Positions 46,007 to 54,098 of a DNA stretch of 64,000 nucleotides are shown piece by piece (within the stretch, counting starts at the first letter, position 1; each line of letters starts with the position of its first letter). A program made the position numbers and the translations under genes. A model generated the notes under the pieces. The model was not told where the DNA came from. It did not search any database and saw nothing but the letters and a program-made list of their open reading frames with translations. Source of the DNA: Cytophagaceae bacterium (lineage in GTDB: Bacteria; Bacteroidota; Bacteroidia; Flavobacteriales; Flavobacteriaceae); contig PAUP01000046.1 of assembly GCA_002712765.1 (NCBI GenBank), forward strand, positions 29,854-93,853, read 5' to 3'.

Positions 46007-46771
46007 ATGAAATATTTTTTACTCTTACTTCTAGGCGCTAGCCTGTGGAGTTGTGATACTGCCAAAACCAAGACCGAGAAGGACCTCAGCGCTCAAGAGA
46101 TCGTCGATAAGGCGATAGCTAAGGCGGGTGGAGCTGTCATCGCCAATGCTGCCATTCATTTTAAATTTCGAGACTATTATTACAAAGCCACACGCCAAAA
46201 TGGTGTCAGAACTTTAGAGCGGTGTACCGATGCCGAATGCCAGCAACAGCAAGATGTATTGCGCAGTGATGGTAGCTTTGAACGCTTTCGCGAAAGCGCA
46301 AGATTACAACTCTCAGATTCGCTACAACAGCTTTATGGCAATAGTGTTAACTCGGTGCATTACTTTTCGGTATTGCCTTACGGTTTAAACGACCCTGCGG
46401 TAAAAAAGTCACTTATAGGTGAACACCGCGTAAAAGAGCAACCCTATTATTTGATCAAAGTGCAATTTGCTGAAGACGGTGGAGGCGAAGATTTTCAAGA
46501 CCAATACCTCTATTGGATTCACAAAACGACCTTTGCTGTAGACTACCTTGCCTACAACTATCAAACCAATGAAGGCGGAACGCGTTTTAGAGCGGCCTAC
46601 AACCCAAGAAGGATAGAAGGCATACGTTTTGTAGATTATAAGAATTATAAACCCGCCCGTCAGTTTCCGCCACTTACGAGTTTAGACAGTCTCTTTGAAA
46701 ACAATAAATTAGAGCTGCTCTCTACCATAGCCCTTGAAGACATAAAAGTAATGCCTTGTCCTGAGTGCTAA
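46007..46771 (+). CDS. lipoprotein, DUF6503-like, unknown function
   Basis: A 254-residue predicted lipoprotein; start at 46007 gives the lipobox LWSC after MKYFLLLLLGAS. The body has the layout of a LolA-like or DUF6503-type envelope protein: IVDKAIAKAGGAVIANAAIH, then the strands HFKFRDYYYKATRQNG and QDQYLYWIHKTTFAVDYLAY. No catalytic residues are obvious. A palindrome copy (46284) is read in the second frame as ERFRESAR. Its last 4 bases overlap the convergent phosphatase gene. Confidence 0.72.
   Translation: MKYFLLLLLGASLWSCDTAKTKTEKDLSAQEIVDKAIAKAGGAVIANAAIHFKFRDYYYKATRQNGVRTLERCTDAECQQQQDVLRSDGSFERFRESARLQLSDSLQQLYGNSVNSVHYFSVLPYGLNDPAVKKSLIGEHRVKEQPYYLIKVQFAEDGGGEDFQDQYLYWIHKTTFAVDYLAYNYQTNEGGTRFRAAYNPRRIEGIRFVDYKNYKPARQFPPLTSLDSLFENNKLELLSTIALEDIKVMPCPEC
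46284..46297. repeat. palindrome GCTTTCGCGAAAGC, in DUF6503-like gene
   Basis: Perfect copy, extended to 16 bp by flanking C and G, read as RFRESA. Confidence 0.95.
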
Positions 46772-47283
46772 TCGATATGAAGTAGTTCGACCGTGGATTG
46801 ATTGCCATGAAGATGAACGATATAGAGATTGCCATTATTGCTATCGTCAATATTGCTATAACGCTCCTGGGCAATAATGGCATTGACAAACTGAGGTGTC
46901 GTATTACTATGCCCAACGACCAAAACCTTTTTTCCTTTTGTCGCTTTTTGAAAATCTAAGTCATAAAGCGTTTTGGGATCATAAGATTGTATGTTTAAGC
47001 CTTTTTGTTGTGCGGTAGGCGCCGCCGTTTGTTGGGTTCGGTTATAATTGGTCGCATAGACTGCATCAAGCGGGATGTCTTTAAAAAGGGTGCTCCAGTT
47101 TTGTGCGCGTTGTTGTCCTTCTCGGGTCAAATCTGGATTGCGATTTTCGGGATTGCTACGATCTTTCTCGGCATGTCTTATCAGATAATAGGTCGTTTGA
47201 CCCTCTTGGGTAACTTCGGGTTTAGAATCACAACTACTGAAGGAAAGTACACTTAAGCTCACTAAAAAAAGGAAATATCGCAT
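46768..47283 (-). CDS. histidine phosphatase superfamily lipoprotein
   Basis: A 171-residue predicted lipoprotein (lipobox FSSC after MRYFLFLVSLSVLS) with a phosphoglycerate-mutase/SixA-like fold. The catalytic RHAEK motif (LIRHAEKDRS) and the second catalytic histidine in VVGHSNTTP are present; the arginine helix is in LTREGQQRAQNW. It would dephosphorylate small molecules or proteins in the periplasm. It overlaps the convergent lipoprotein gene by 4 bp at the 3' ends. Confidence 0.88.
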   Translation of the reverse strand: MRYFLFLVSLSVLSFSSCDSKPEVTQEGQTTYYLIRHAEKDRSNPENRNPDLTREGQQRAQNWSTLFKDIPLDAVYATNYNRTQQTAAPTAQQKGLNIQSYDPKTLYDLDFQKATKGKKVLVVGHSNTTPQFVNAIIAQERYSNIDDSNNGNLYIVHLHGNQSTVELLHID

Positions 47284-47392
47284 CGGTTTTACTTGATTTT
47301 AATAGAATTTATTTGGTTTTACTGTAGTCTAATGTACATAATGATTCTCAAAAAGCATTTAGTATGTTACTATGCGCTGTAATATTTAGACA

Positions 47393-47425
47393 AAAAAAAG
47401 CGCTAACATGGTTGTAGCGCGTTTT
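47393..47425 (-). terminator. terminator of the 42-residue ORF
   Basis: On the minus strand GCGCTACAAC / GTTAGCGC pair with a small bulge, followed by eight T. It begins about 20 bp after the stop at 47444. Confidence 0.75.
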
Positions 47426-47443
47426 TCTTTACATAGATAACAA

Positions 47444-47572
47444 TTATAAAGTTGTCACTAATTGAATAACCGTGTAGGCGGCCAAAAATGTCGTGGTCAA
47501 CACCGAGTATATCGCCAAGGCTGTATTGGGTTTAGGGTGTCGTTCTCTATTGTGATTGTTGCTAGTATTCAT
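47444..47572 (-). CDS. small single-pass membrane protein (42 aa)
   Basis: A 42-residue ORF with a basic N-terminus (MNTSNNHNRERHPKP) followed by one likely membrane helix from about residue 18 to the end (LAIYSVLTTTFLAAYTVIQL). It lies between two terminators, one for the upstream DUF349 gene (47646-47676) and one directly after its own stop, which argues for an independent small transcript. No family recognised. Its short length and unusually neat bracketing make it a good candidate for a real small gene. Confidence 0.58.
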   Translation of the reverse strand: MNTSNNHNRERHPKPNTALAIYSVLTTTFLAAYTVIQLVTTL

Positions 47573-47645
47573 AATTATTGATTTATTGATTGATACTTAA
47601 AAGACGAGTCAGTTCTCAAAATGTTACACCAAATCATAAAAAACA

Positions 47646-47676
47646 AAATAGGGTGTCACGAGACACCCTATTTTTC
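47646..47676 (-). terminator. intrinsic terminator after the DUF349 gene
   Basis: Arms TAGGGTGTC / GACACCCTA with a 4-nt loop, with T tracts on both strands. It lies 29 bp after the DUF349 stop. Confidence 0.88.
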
Positions 47677-47704
47677 TTACTTTCTAAAAACAATCTAGAA
47701 AACC

Positions 47705-49765
47705 CTAAAACATTGCTTTGATCTTGCGGTACTTGGCCTGCCATAACTCGAGTTCTTCTTTGTGTTTGGCAATATTTTTATGTACTTCCTTGACCATGGG
47801 ATTATCGTCGTCTACGTGCTGGAAAAATCCTAAGTTGTTTTCTAACTGATTGATTTCAGATTTGATCTCCTGTACTTTTTTCTGAATAAAAAAGCGTTCC
47901 TTTTCTAAGGCGCGTTGATCATTGGCATCTGCCAAGGTTGACATGCGATTGTCGTATTTGATGAGTTCAGCCTCTTTCTTATCGATATTTAATTTGCTAA
48001 ATAACTGATCTAAGGCCTTGTTAAAGTGATCGTCTATCTTCTTTTTTGCATAAGGCACACGCCCTATCGCCTTCCACTCTTTTATATGTGTTTTTATCAA
48101 TTCAAGATTGGCGTTGTGATCTCCCTCGAGTTTGAGCTTTTTGACCGTTTCCAACAAGGCTTTCTTCTTTTCAAAAGCTTGTTCTTCACCAGCATTGGCT
48201 TTCTTTTTGGAAGCGTGTAGGCGATCAAAGAAATGATTACAGGCCTCTTTAAATTCTTTCCACACCTTATCGCTGTCTTTACGAGGCACATGACCAATCT
48301 TCTTCCAATCGGCCTGAATTTTTTTCATCAGTTCTATAGTAGTGGTAAAATCCTCATTGTCCTTATTGTCATTAGCAATTTGGATCAGCGCTTTTTTCTT
48401 GTTTAGATTGTCGTACTGCTCTCGCTTTTGACTTTTGTAAAAATCATTTTTATTGTGATTAAAACTACGCACAGCGTTTTTAAAACCACTCCAAGTTTTT
48501 TCATTTACAGCTGCTGGAACTTTTCCCGCCTTAAAAAAGGCTTCTCTAAGCGCCTCTACTTCTTTAATTTTATTTTGTACCGCATTATGAGAGGTAAGCG
48601 GTTGCCCTGCTATAGCCTCAATCTTTTCAATAATCTCTTTTTTAACTTCTAAATTGCCCTCCCAACTTTTTTCAATTTCCTGTTGTTTGGCATCTCTGGC
48701 GTCGTGAATCTTTTTGGTCGCTATACTAAAGGCTTCCCAAATCTCATCGCTGTATTCTTTGGCAACAGGTCCAATTTCTTCTTTCCACATGCGATGCAAC
48801 AATTGCAGCTCTTTAAACGCCTTATGTACATCTTGTTCTTGGGTGAGTTCTTCTGCCCGTTCTACCAACTGTAGTTTTTTTGCGAGATTATCCTGGAAAT
48901 GTTTGTCTCTAAACTCTCGGTTGAGATGTAATAATTCATAGAAGGCATCTACGTGGTGGTAATAATTATTCCATACCAAATTGTAACGATCTCTAGGGAT
49001 GTTACCCGCATTATGCCATCGCTCTTGTATATCTTTAAACTTGTTATAGGTGGTGTTGACACTTTCTGCTCCCCCCAACTCGTCTCGCAGCGCTTTCACC
49101 TCTTCGACCAAGGCATTTCTAATCTCCTCGTTCTTTTTAAGGTTTTTCTGACGATTTTGGTAGTACTTAGAACGTCTATTGCGGTAGTCGTAATAAGCTT
49201 CATTAAAGGCTTTTTTTAAGGGAGATTGATATCTAAAGTCAATTACATTGCCGCCTTCTGCCAAAAATGCTTCTTTGGCTTCTGTCATCTCTGCATCAAA
49301 CTGCGCATCAAAGGCGGTTTGAATTTCGTCTACATGATCCTTTATTTTTTGAATCGCCGCAGTTTCGACCAAGGATTTGAGTTCTTCTAGCAATTCCTCT
49401 TTAGACATACTCTGGTAGTCTTTTTTAGGAATCTCTTTTTCTGGAGTGCTCGCCTCTACCTTTTCTTTTGAAGTTTCTTTTGAAGTTTCTTCTGAAGACG
49501 CTTCCTCACTTGGGGTATCCCCTAGAGCTATCTCGCTTGCTGTATCGTCGTCTTGAGTCGCTCCTTCCTGCTGTTGCTCATCTAAAGCTTCTGCCTCGAT
49601 TTCGTCGGCCGAGGGCAATTGGGTATTGTTTGCAGCCGCTTCCAAGCTAGCTATTTCCTCTTGGAGGTTCTCATCGGCCCCTTCTTTATTTGTTGGCTTA
49701 GCCTCGATGGCTTTTTCTCGTTGCGCATCCTCTTGAGGTACATTTTCTTCAGACATTTCTTTCAA
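47705..49765 (-). CDS. DUF349 repeat protein
   Basis: A 686-residue cytoplasmic helical protein (a second in-frame ATG at 49756 is an equally good start). The first about 110 residues are acidic low-complexity (E, A, T, S). The rest is a chain of at least five DUF349 units, each marked by a W-x-x-x-G-x-[IV]-P segment: WHNAGNIPRD, KAGKVPAAV, DWKKIGHVPRK, EWKAIGRVPY, plus a divergent unit at MWKEEIGPVAK. These form long coiled coils. Molecular function is unknown in the family. It is separated from aroE by 69 bp and is followed by a strong terminator. Confidence 0.85.
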   Translation of the reverse strand: MKEMSEENVPQEDAQREKAIEAKPTNKEGADENLQEEIASLEAAANNTQLPSADEIEAEALDEQQQEGATQDDDTASEIALGDTPSEEASSEETSKETSKEKVEASTPEKEIPKKDYQSMSKEELLEELKSLVETAAIQKIKDHVDEIQTAFDAQFDAEMTEAKEAFLAEGGNVIDFRYQSPLKKAFNEAYYDYRNRRSKYYQNRQKNLKKNEEIRNALVEEVKALRDELGGAESVNTTYNKFKDIQERWHNAGNIPRDRYNLVWNNYYHHVDAFYELLHLNREFRDKHFQDNLAKKLQLVERAEELTQEQDVHKAFKELQLLHRMWKEEIGPVAKEYSDEIWEAFSIATKKIHDARDAKQQEIEKSWEGNLEVKKEIIEKIEAIAGQPLTSHNAVQNKIKEVEALREAFFKAGKVPAAVNEKTWSGFKNAVRSFNHNKNDFYKSQKREQYDNLNKKKALIQIANDNKDNEDFTTTIELMKKIQADWKKIGHVPRKDSDKVWKEFKEACNHFFDRLHASKKKANAGEEQAFEKKKALLETVKKLKLEGDHNANLELIKTHIKEWKAIGRVPYAKKKIDDHFNKALDQLFSKLNIDKKEAELIKYDNRMSTLADANDQRALEKERFFIQKKVQEIKSEINQLENNLGFFQHVDDDNPMVKEVHKNIAKHKEELELWQAKYRKIKAMF

Positions 49766-49834
49766 TGTTAAGGTTCATAGTTATTGAGCGTTTAAAGATA
49801 CTAACTACAGCCCGAATTACAAGGAGCTCACCTT

Positions 49835-50593
49835 TTAGATATGCTGCCAGATCTCCCACGCTGTTTCGGCCTGTATTTCTAACATACGCAATCCGTTAAT
49901 GGTTTGGGCGTTTTGTGCCTTGGCCTTTGCTAAAAAGGTAGAAACGGCAGGATTGTAGATCAAGTCGTAAACAATGTGTGTATGGGTCAAATAATCATAA
50001 GGAAGCTCAGGATGATCTTCGATATTAGGGTAGGTTCCCAAAGGCGTACAGTTTACAATGAGTTTGGTTTGAGCGATCAATTGCGCATCTATGTCGTTAT
50101 AACCTATCCGTCCATTTTCCCGCTTTCGCGAAACATATTGGCAACTCACCCCCATTTGTGATAAGGCATAGACCACAGCTTTTGAGGCGCCACCAGTACC
50201 TAAAATTAGTGCGGTTACTTCATTTTGATCCTCGTTATGAGGTTTCAACTGATCTGAAAATTGTTCAAGTAAGGATTGTTTAAACCCAATAAAGTCTGTA
50301 TTGTAGCCTTTAAGCTTGCCTGACGTACTGCGTTTGATCGTATTAACTGCGCCTATAGCCTTGGCATGCTCATCGAGCTCATTCAAAAAAGGGATTACAA
50401 GTTCTTTATAGGGAATAGTCACATTATAGCCTCTAATCGTCTGATCTTCTAATAAAGCACTTACCATTTCTGAGGTCTCACAATCAAAATTCTCATATCT
50501 GGCAAGAATACCTTCCCTCTTAAATTTATGGGCAAAATAGCGCGCAGAAAACGAATAGGCAATGTGCTTACCTATAAGACCATATTTATCCAT
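49835..50593 (-). CDS. aroE: shikimate dehydrogenase
   Basis: NADP-dependent reduction of 3-dehydroshikimate in aromatic amino-acid synthesis, 252 residues from the ATG at 50593. It starts MDKYGLIGKHIAYSFSARYF, matching the substrate-binding N-terminal domain (SFSARY for the usual SxS-H/R). The catalytic Lys-Asp pair is visible in VTIPYKELV and NTDFIGF. The nucleotide loop is LGTGGASKAV. Its start overlaps the stop of the upstream DUF368 gene by 8 bp, so it belongs to that operon. It contains the only degenerate palindrome copy (50122), read in the third frame as VSRKRE. Confidence 0.94.
   Translation of the reverse strand: MDKYGLIGKHIAYSFSARYFAHKFKREGILARYENFDCETSEMVSALLEDQTIRGYNVTIPYKELVIPFLNELDEHAKAIGAVNTIKRSTSGKLKGYNTDFIGFKQSLLEQFSDQLKPHNEDQNEVTALILGTGGASKAVVYALSQMGVSCQYVSRKRENGRIGYNDIDAQLIAQTKLIVNCTPLGTYPNIEDHPELPYDYLTHTHIVYDLIYNPAVSTFLAKAKAQNAQTINGLRMLEIQAETAWEIWQHI
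50122..50133. repeat. degenerate palindrome copy in aroE
   Basis: GCTTTCGCGAAA followed by CA instead of GC; the only copy read in the third frame (SRKR). Confidence 0.7.
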
Positions 50594-51608
50594 GACGTCT
50601 TGTTTTATCTCCATACTTTCCTAAGGCAACAACAATAGCTATTCCTACCAAAATAAAGAAAACAGCAAGGGTGTTTTCCAGATTAACAGTGGTAGGCCAA
50701 AAACGATCATAATTGTCTAATATGGCATTGCCGTTGCGGTCAAAAGCAATGGCCCCACTGGCATCTAATTCGTAAACTTCAGTTTTCCAAGGCCAAACTA
50801 CCCCTAGAGATCCAGTTATAAAGCCTATAATTACGGCATTGGTATTATTTTTATAGTGTTTGAGTAAATACCCTAAAAAATGAGATAAGGTCACAAGACC
50901 AGTAAGCGAGCCAGCGGCAAAGACCAACAAGACCTTGACTAATCGCATTTGTTTTGGATTGTCGACAAATGTAAAATCAAAAGAAAATATATCAATGATC
51001 GTCATATATAAGGCATTAACTGCATCTACTAGCAAGAGTACATAATTACCCAAAAGCATTAGGATAAAGGAGCCAGACAAACCTGGCAAGGTCATACCAG
51101 ATACCCCAATAATACCACAGATAAAAACAAAAACTAAGTGATCATTTTCTTGGGCTGGTTCTAATAAGCTGATGCTCACCCCAACGATGGTACCCAAGAT
51201 CAACAATATAATATTGCCCTGATTCCAAGCCTTAAAATCTTTGGCGATATAATAAATAGATCCAATAATCATCCCAAAAAATGTACTCCATACCAATAGT
51301 GGGTACTCTTTAATAGCGATGTCTAATAAGAGGGATACACTAAAATAACTTATGAGCATGCCCAAGATGAGAAGCCCTAAAAATTTGCCATTGATATATC
51401 GCCAAAAGGAAGCTAATCGCCCATTAAACAACAGCTTTGCTGCGGTAGCATTAATTTTTTGCAGGCTGTAAATAAACTCTTCATAAAAACCCGCTACAAA
51501 AGCAACAACACCTCCAGAAACACCAGGCACCTTGTTTGCGGCACCCATGGCTAGTCCTTTGAGTACTAACCAAAACTTATCCATAAAAGTTCTAGTGTCT
51601 GTCTGCAT
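50586..51608 (-). CDS. DUF368 (PopT-type) polyprenyl-phosphate transporter, copy 1
   Basis: A 340-residue polytopic membrane protein of the DUF368 family, shown in other bacteria to return undecaprenyl phosphate to the inner leaflet for reuse in cell-wall synthesis. Two internally related halves carry the signature loops: AMGAANKVPGVSGG and GMTLPGLSGSFILMLLGNY. An internal ATG at 51584 is a possible alternative start just after the stop of the upstream paralogue; the 51608 start overlaps it by 17 bp. Tight packing with copy 2 and aroE indicates an operon. Having two adjacent copies is unusual. Confidence 0.87.
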   Translation of the reverse strand: MQTDTRTFMDKFWLVLKGLAMGAANKVPGVSGGVVAFVAGFYEEFIYSLQKINATAAKLLFNGRLASFWRYINGKFLGLLILGMLISYFSVSLLLDIAIKEYPLLVWSTFFGMIIGSIYYIAKDFKAWNQGNIILLILGTIVGVSISLLEPAQENDHLVFVFICGIIGVSGMTLPGLSGSFILMLLGNYVLLLVDAVNALYMTIIDIFSFDFTFVDNPKQMRLVKVLLVFAAGSLTGLVTLSHFLGYLLKHYKNNTNAVIIGFITGSLGVVWPWKTEVYELDASGAIAFDRNGNAILDNYDRFWPTTVNLENTLAVFFILVGIAIVVALGKYGDKTRRHG

Positions 51609-52572
51609 TGGTTTGTTTTTGTCCTGCTGTGCGTTCTAACAACAATATCAATACAAATCCTACAAGTGCAGCTATACAAGCATATAAGACTAAAGGCTCT
51701 CCTTCATAGGATTGTGGTAAGACGCTATCTTCGAGTAAGGGTACCTCTACCCCATGTCTATCTATCCGGGTGGTTAACACCCTTTTCCACGGCCAAATCT
51801 TATTTAGGGACCCAATCATGAAACCGGTAAGCACCGCCAGTGTCATTTCTCGTTTATGTTCAAACATCCAGCGCAGGGCTTTTGAAAATAGTTTCAACCC
51901 TATGATACAGCCCAAAATAAATAGAAGCACCTTGAACAAGCTCAATTTGACCATATCCCAGTCACCAGAGCGCAATCCAGATATAAAATCGGTCAACGTA
52001 CCTAGCACCAATTCGTAAGAACCTAGTAGCACGAGGATAAAAGAGCCAGACACCCCAGGCAATATCATCGCGATGATAGCGATAAAACCAGAAAGCAAAA
52101 AGTAGTACCACACATCTGGAGCGGCACCCGGTATAGCGATGGTGATATAATAGGCCACCACCGCTCCTATCGCTGTAGCAGCTATGATCCCGGCATTCCA
52201 GCGTTTGATTTGTTTGCCGATATAAAGAACACTTGCCAATACTAGTCCAAAGAAAAAAGACCATACCAGTATGGGTTGATGTTCTAATAAATACTTAATC
52301 AGTTGTGCCAAAGACAATATGCTCACTAGCACGCCACCAAACAAACTCAAGAGAAAACCGAGATTGTACTGTCGAAACATAGCTTTAAAACCATGGTTTT
52401 TCCAAAATGAAAAAATCCCGAGATCTAGCCCATCAATAGTCGTAATCAGTTCTTGGTAAATTCCAGTCACAAAGGCAATTGTACCCCCCGAAACACCAGG
52501 AACTACATCGGCAGCACCCATGGCTATTCCCTTTAAAAACGTGGTAATGTATGAGCGTATTTGTCTAGGCAT
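51592..52572 (-). CDS. DUF368 (PopT-type) polyprenyl-phosphate transporter, copy 2
   Basis: A 326-residue polytopic membrane protein, paralogue of the next gene in the operon. It has the same loops, AMGAADVVPGVSGGTIAFV and AMILPGVSGSFILVLLGSYE, and a comparable helix pattern. It is the first gene of the three-gene minus-strand set (copy 2, copy 1, aroE). The pair may handle different lipid carriers or work as a heteromer; neither can be told from sequence. A palindrome-like variant (CTTTCGTACGAAAG) lies just upstream at about 52606-52619. Confidence 0.88.
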   Translation of the reverse strand: MPRQIRSYITTFLKGIAMGAADVVPGVSGGTIAFVTGIYQELITTIDGLDLGIFSFWKNHGFKAMFRQYNLGFLLSLFGGVLVSILSLAQLIKYLLEHQPILVWSFFFGLVLASVLYIGKQIKRWNAGIIAATAIGAVVAYYITIAIPGAAPDVWYYFLLSGFIAIIAMILPGVSGSFILVLLGSYELVLGTLTDFISGLRSGDWDMVKLSLFKVLLFILGCIIGLKLFSKALRWMFEHKREMTLAVLTGFMIGSLNKIWPWKRVLTTRIDRHGVEVPLLEDSVLPQSYEGEPLVLYACIAALVGFVLILLLERTAGQKQTNADRH

Positions 52573-52746
52573 AAGTATTTATTACGGGAATCGCTAAAAT
52601 AATAGCTTTCGTACGAAAGACCTACAAACTTCGTGTTGATTTTTAGCGCAAATCAACAGCATGGGTGTAAATCTCAACTGCTTTTCCAATGGGCATCAGA
52701 TTCCATTTTATTTGAGTATTTTAGGCCTCTGAAAAAATTTAAAACT

Positions 52747-53811
52747 ATGAAATATATTTTTGCTGCTGCATTATGCATGGCCTTAGTGGGATGTAAAGAG
52801 TCTAAAAAAACCATTACCGACCCACCAAAACCAGAATTTATTGATCTTACGGCCTTAGAAGGCGATGGAGACAAAGTGTTGCAAACATATATCAATACCA
52901 TTACAGAAGCCGAGCTCAAAGAGATGCTTTACATCTATGCAAGTGATGAAATGGAAGGCAGAAACACGGGAGAACCCGGCCAAAAGAAAGCGGTAGCCTA
53001 TCTTAGAGATTACTACAAAGCACAAAACATTCCTTCTGGGACTAAGGATGATACCTATTTTCAAATTGTGCCTGAAACCTATTTTAGAAAAAATAGTGGC
53101 TTAAAAGCTTCAGAAAATGTACTTGCCTTTATCGAAGGCTCCGAAAAGCCCGAAGAAATTTTGGTCTTGTCTGCCCACTTAGATCACGTAGGGATCGACA
53201 AAGATGGAAACGTCTATAACGGCGCAGATGATGACGGTTCTGGAACCGTAGCACTTTTAGAAATTGCAGAAGCTTTTAAAATGGCTAAAGAAGCTGGTAT
53301 GGGCCCCAAACGGTCTATCTTATTCTTGCATGTTACTGGAGAAGAAAAAGGTCTTTATGGTTCAAAGTATTATACAGAGTATCCTGTATATCCTTTAGAA
53401 AACACCATTGCCAATCTCAATATTGACATGATAGGTCGTAATGATGAAGATCATATGAATGACAATGATTACCTCTATCTCATTGGGTCAAAAATGTTAA
53501 GTCAAGAATTACATGATGTTTCTGCGGCAATCAACAAGAAATACTTTGACATGAATCTTGATTATCGCTATGATGCTCCCAACGATCCAAACAAATTCTA
53601 TTACCGCTCAGATCACTACAACTTTGCCAAAAACAATGTACCTGTCATCTTTTATTTTAATGGAGTTCATGAAGATTACCACCGTATTTCTGATACGCCA
53701 GACAAAATCAACTACCCGCTACTTACAGAGCGTACGCGTTTAATTTTCGCGACAGCTTGGGAATTAGCAAATCGCAAAAACAGACCCGCATTAAACCCTG
53801 CGACAGAATAG
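52747..53811 (+). CDS. M28-family zinc peptidase lipoprotein
   Basis: A 354-residue predicted lipoprotein; start at 52747 gives the lipobox ALVGC (MKYIFAAALCMALVGC), whereas the frame opens upstream at 52633 with no sensible leader. The M28 metal site looks complete: His144 in SAHLDHVG, the aspartates of NGADDDGSG (161-163), the glutamates of GEEKGLYGSKYY, Asp in NIDMIGRND, and a late His in SDHYNFAK. A protease-associated-like insertion may lie between residues 60 and 130. It probably trims peptides at the cell surface. Unlike the M28 homologue at 12641 it keeps the first histidine ligand. Confidence 0.9.
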   Translation: MKYIFAAALCMALVGCKESKKTITDPPKPEFIDLTALEGDGDKVLQTYINTITEAELKEMLYIYASDEMEGRNTGEPGQKKAVAYLRDYYKAQNIPSGTKDDTYFQIVPETYFRKNSGLKASENVLAFIEGSEKPEEILVLSAHLDHVGIDKDGNVYNGADDDGSGTVALLEIAEAFKMAKEAGMGPKRSILFLHVTGEEKGLYGSKYYTEYPVYPLENTIANLNIDMIGRNDEDHMNDNDYLYLIGSKMLSQELHDVSAAINKKYFDMNLDYRYDAPNDPNKFYYRSDHYNFAKNNVPVIFYFNGVHEDYHRISDTPDKINYPLLTERTRLIFATAWELANRKNRPALNPATE

Positions 53812-53881
53812 TTTAGCCATCTAAAACAGTAGATCAACTCCAGAAGTGCAAAAAAATGTTACTTTTTTTTAAGCAAAAGAG

Positions 53882-53911
53882 TTGCTGAACACTAAGGAAT
53901 AATTATCTTTG
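53882..53911 (+). promoter_or_regulatory. promoter of the tRNA-His gene
   Basis: TTG (53882-53884), 19-bp spacer, TATCTTTG (53904-53911): a perfect Bacteroidota primary-sigma promoter. Transcription would start about 12 bp before the mature tRNA. It is the best promoter in the window and fixes the phylum-level consensus used for the other calls. Confidence 0.8.
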
Positions 53912-53929
53912 CAAACGCTAAGCAAAATG

Positions 53930-54003
53930 GTGGTTGTAGCTCAGCTGGTTAGAGCACTGGTTTGTGGTACCAGGGGTCGCCGGTTCGAACCCGGTCTTCC
54001 ACC
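53930..54003 (+). tRNA. tRNA-His (anticodon GTG)
   Basis: Cloverleaf with D arm GCTC / GAGC, anticodon stem CTGGT / ACCAG with loop TTGTGGT (anticodon GTG), and T loop TTCGAAC. The base before position 1 is G (53929) and the discriminator is C, the G-1:C73 pair that marks tRNA-His. No CCA is encoded. The acceptor stem has pairs 1-4 and 7 but U-U mismatches at 5:68 and 6:67. Confidence 0.95.
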
Positions 54004-54010
54004 CTTACGC

Positions 54011-54042
54011 AAAAAGCCTCATCTTATGATGAGGCTTTTTTT
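54011..54042 (+). terminator. terminator of tRNA-His
   Basis: AAAAAGCCTCATC pairs with GATGAGGCTTTTT around a 3- to 4-nt loop, with further T downstream. It starts 8 bp after the tRNA. Confidence 0.92.
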
Positions 54043-54098
54043 AATTTTACTAAGGCCGATTGTCTTACCGCAATCAATAGTGGGACACGCTATCTCGA

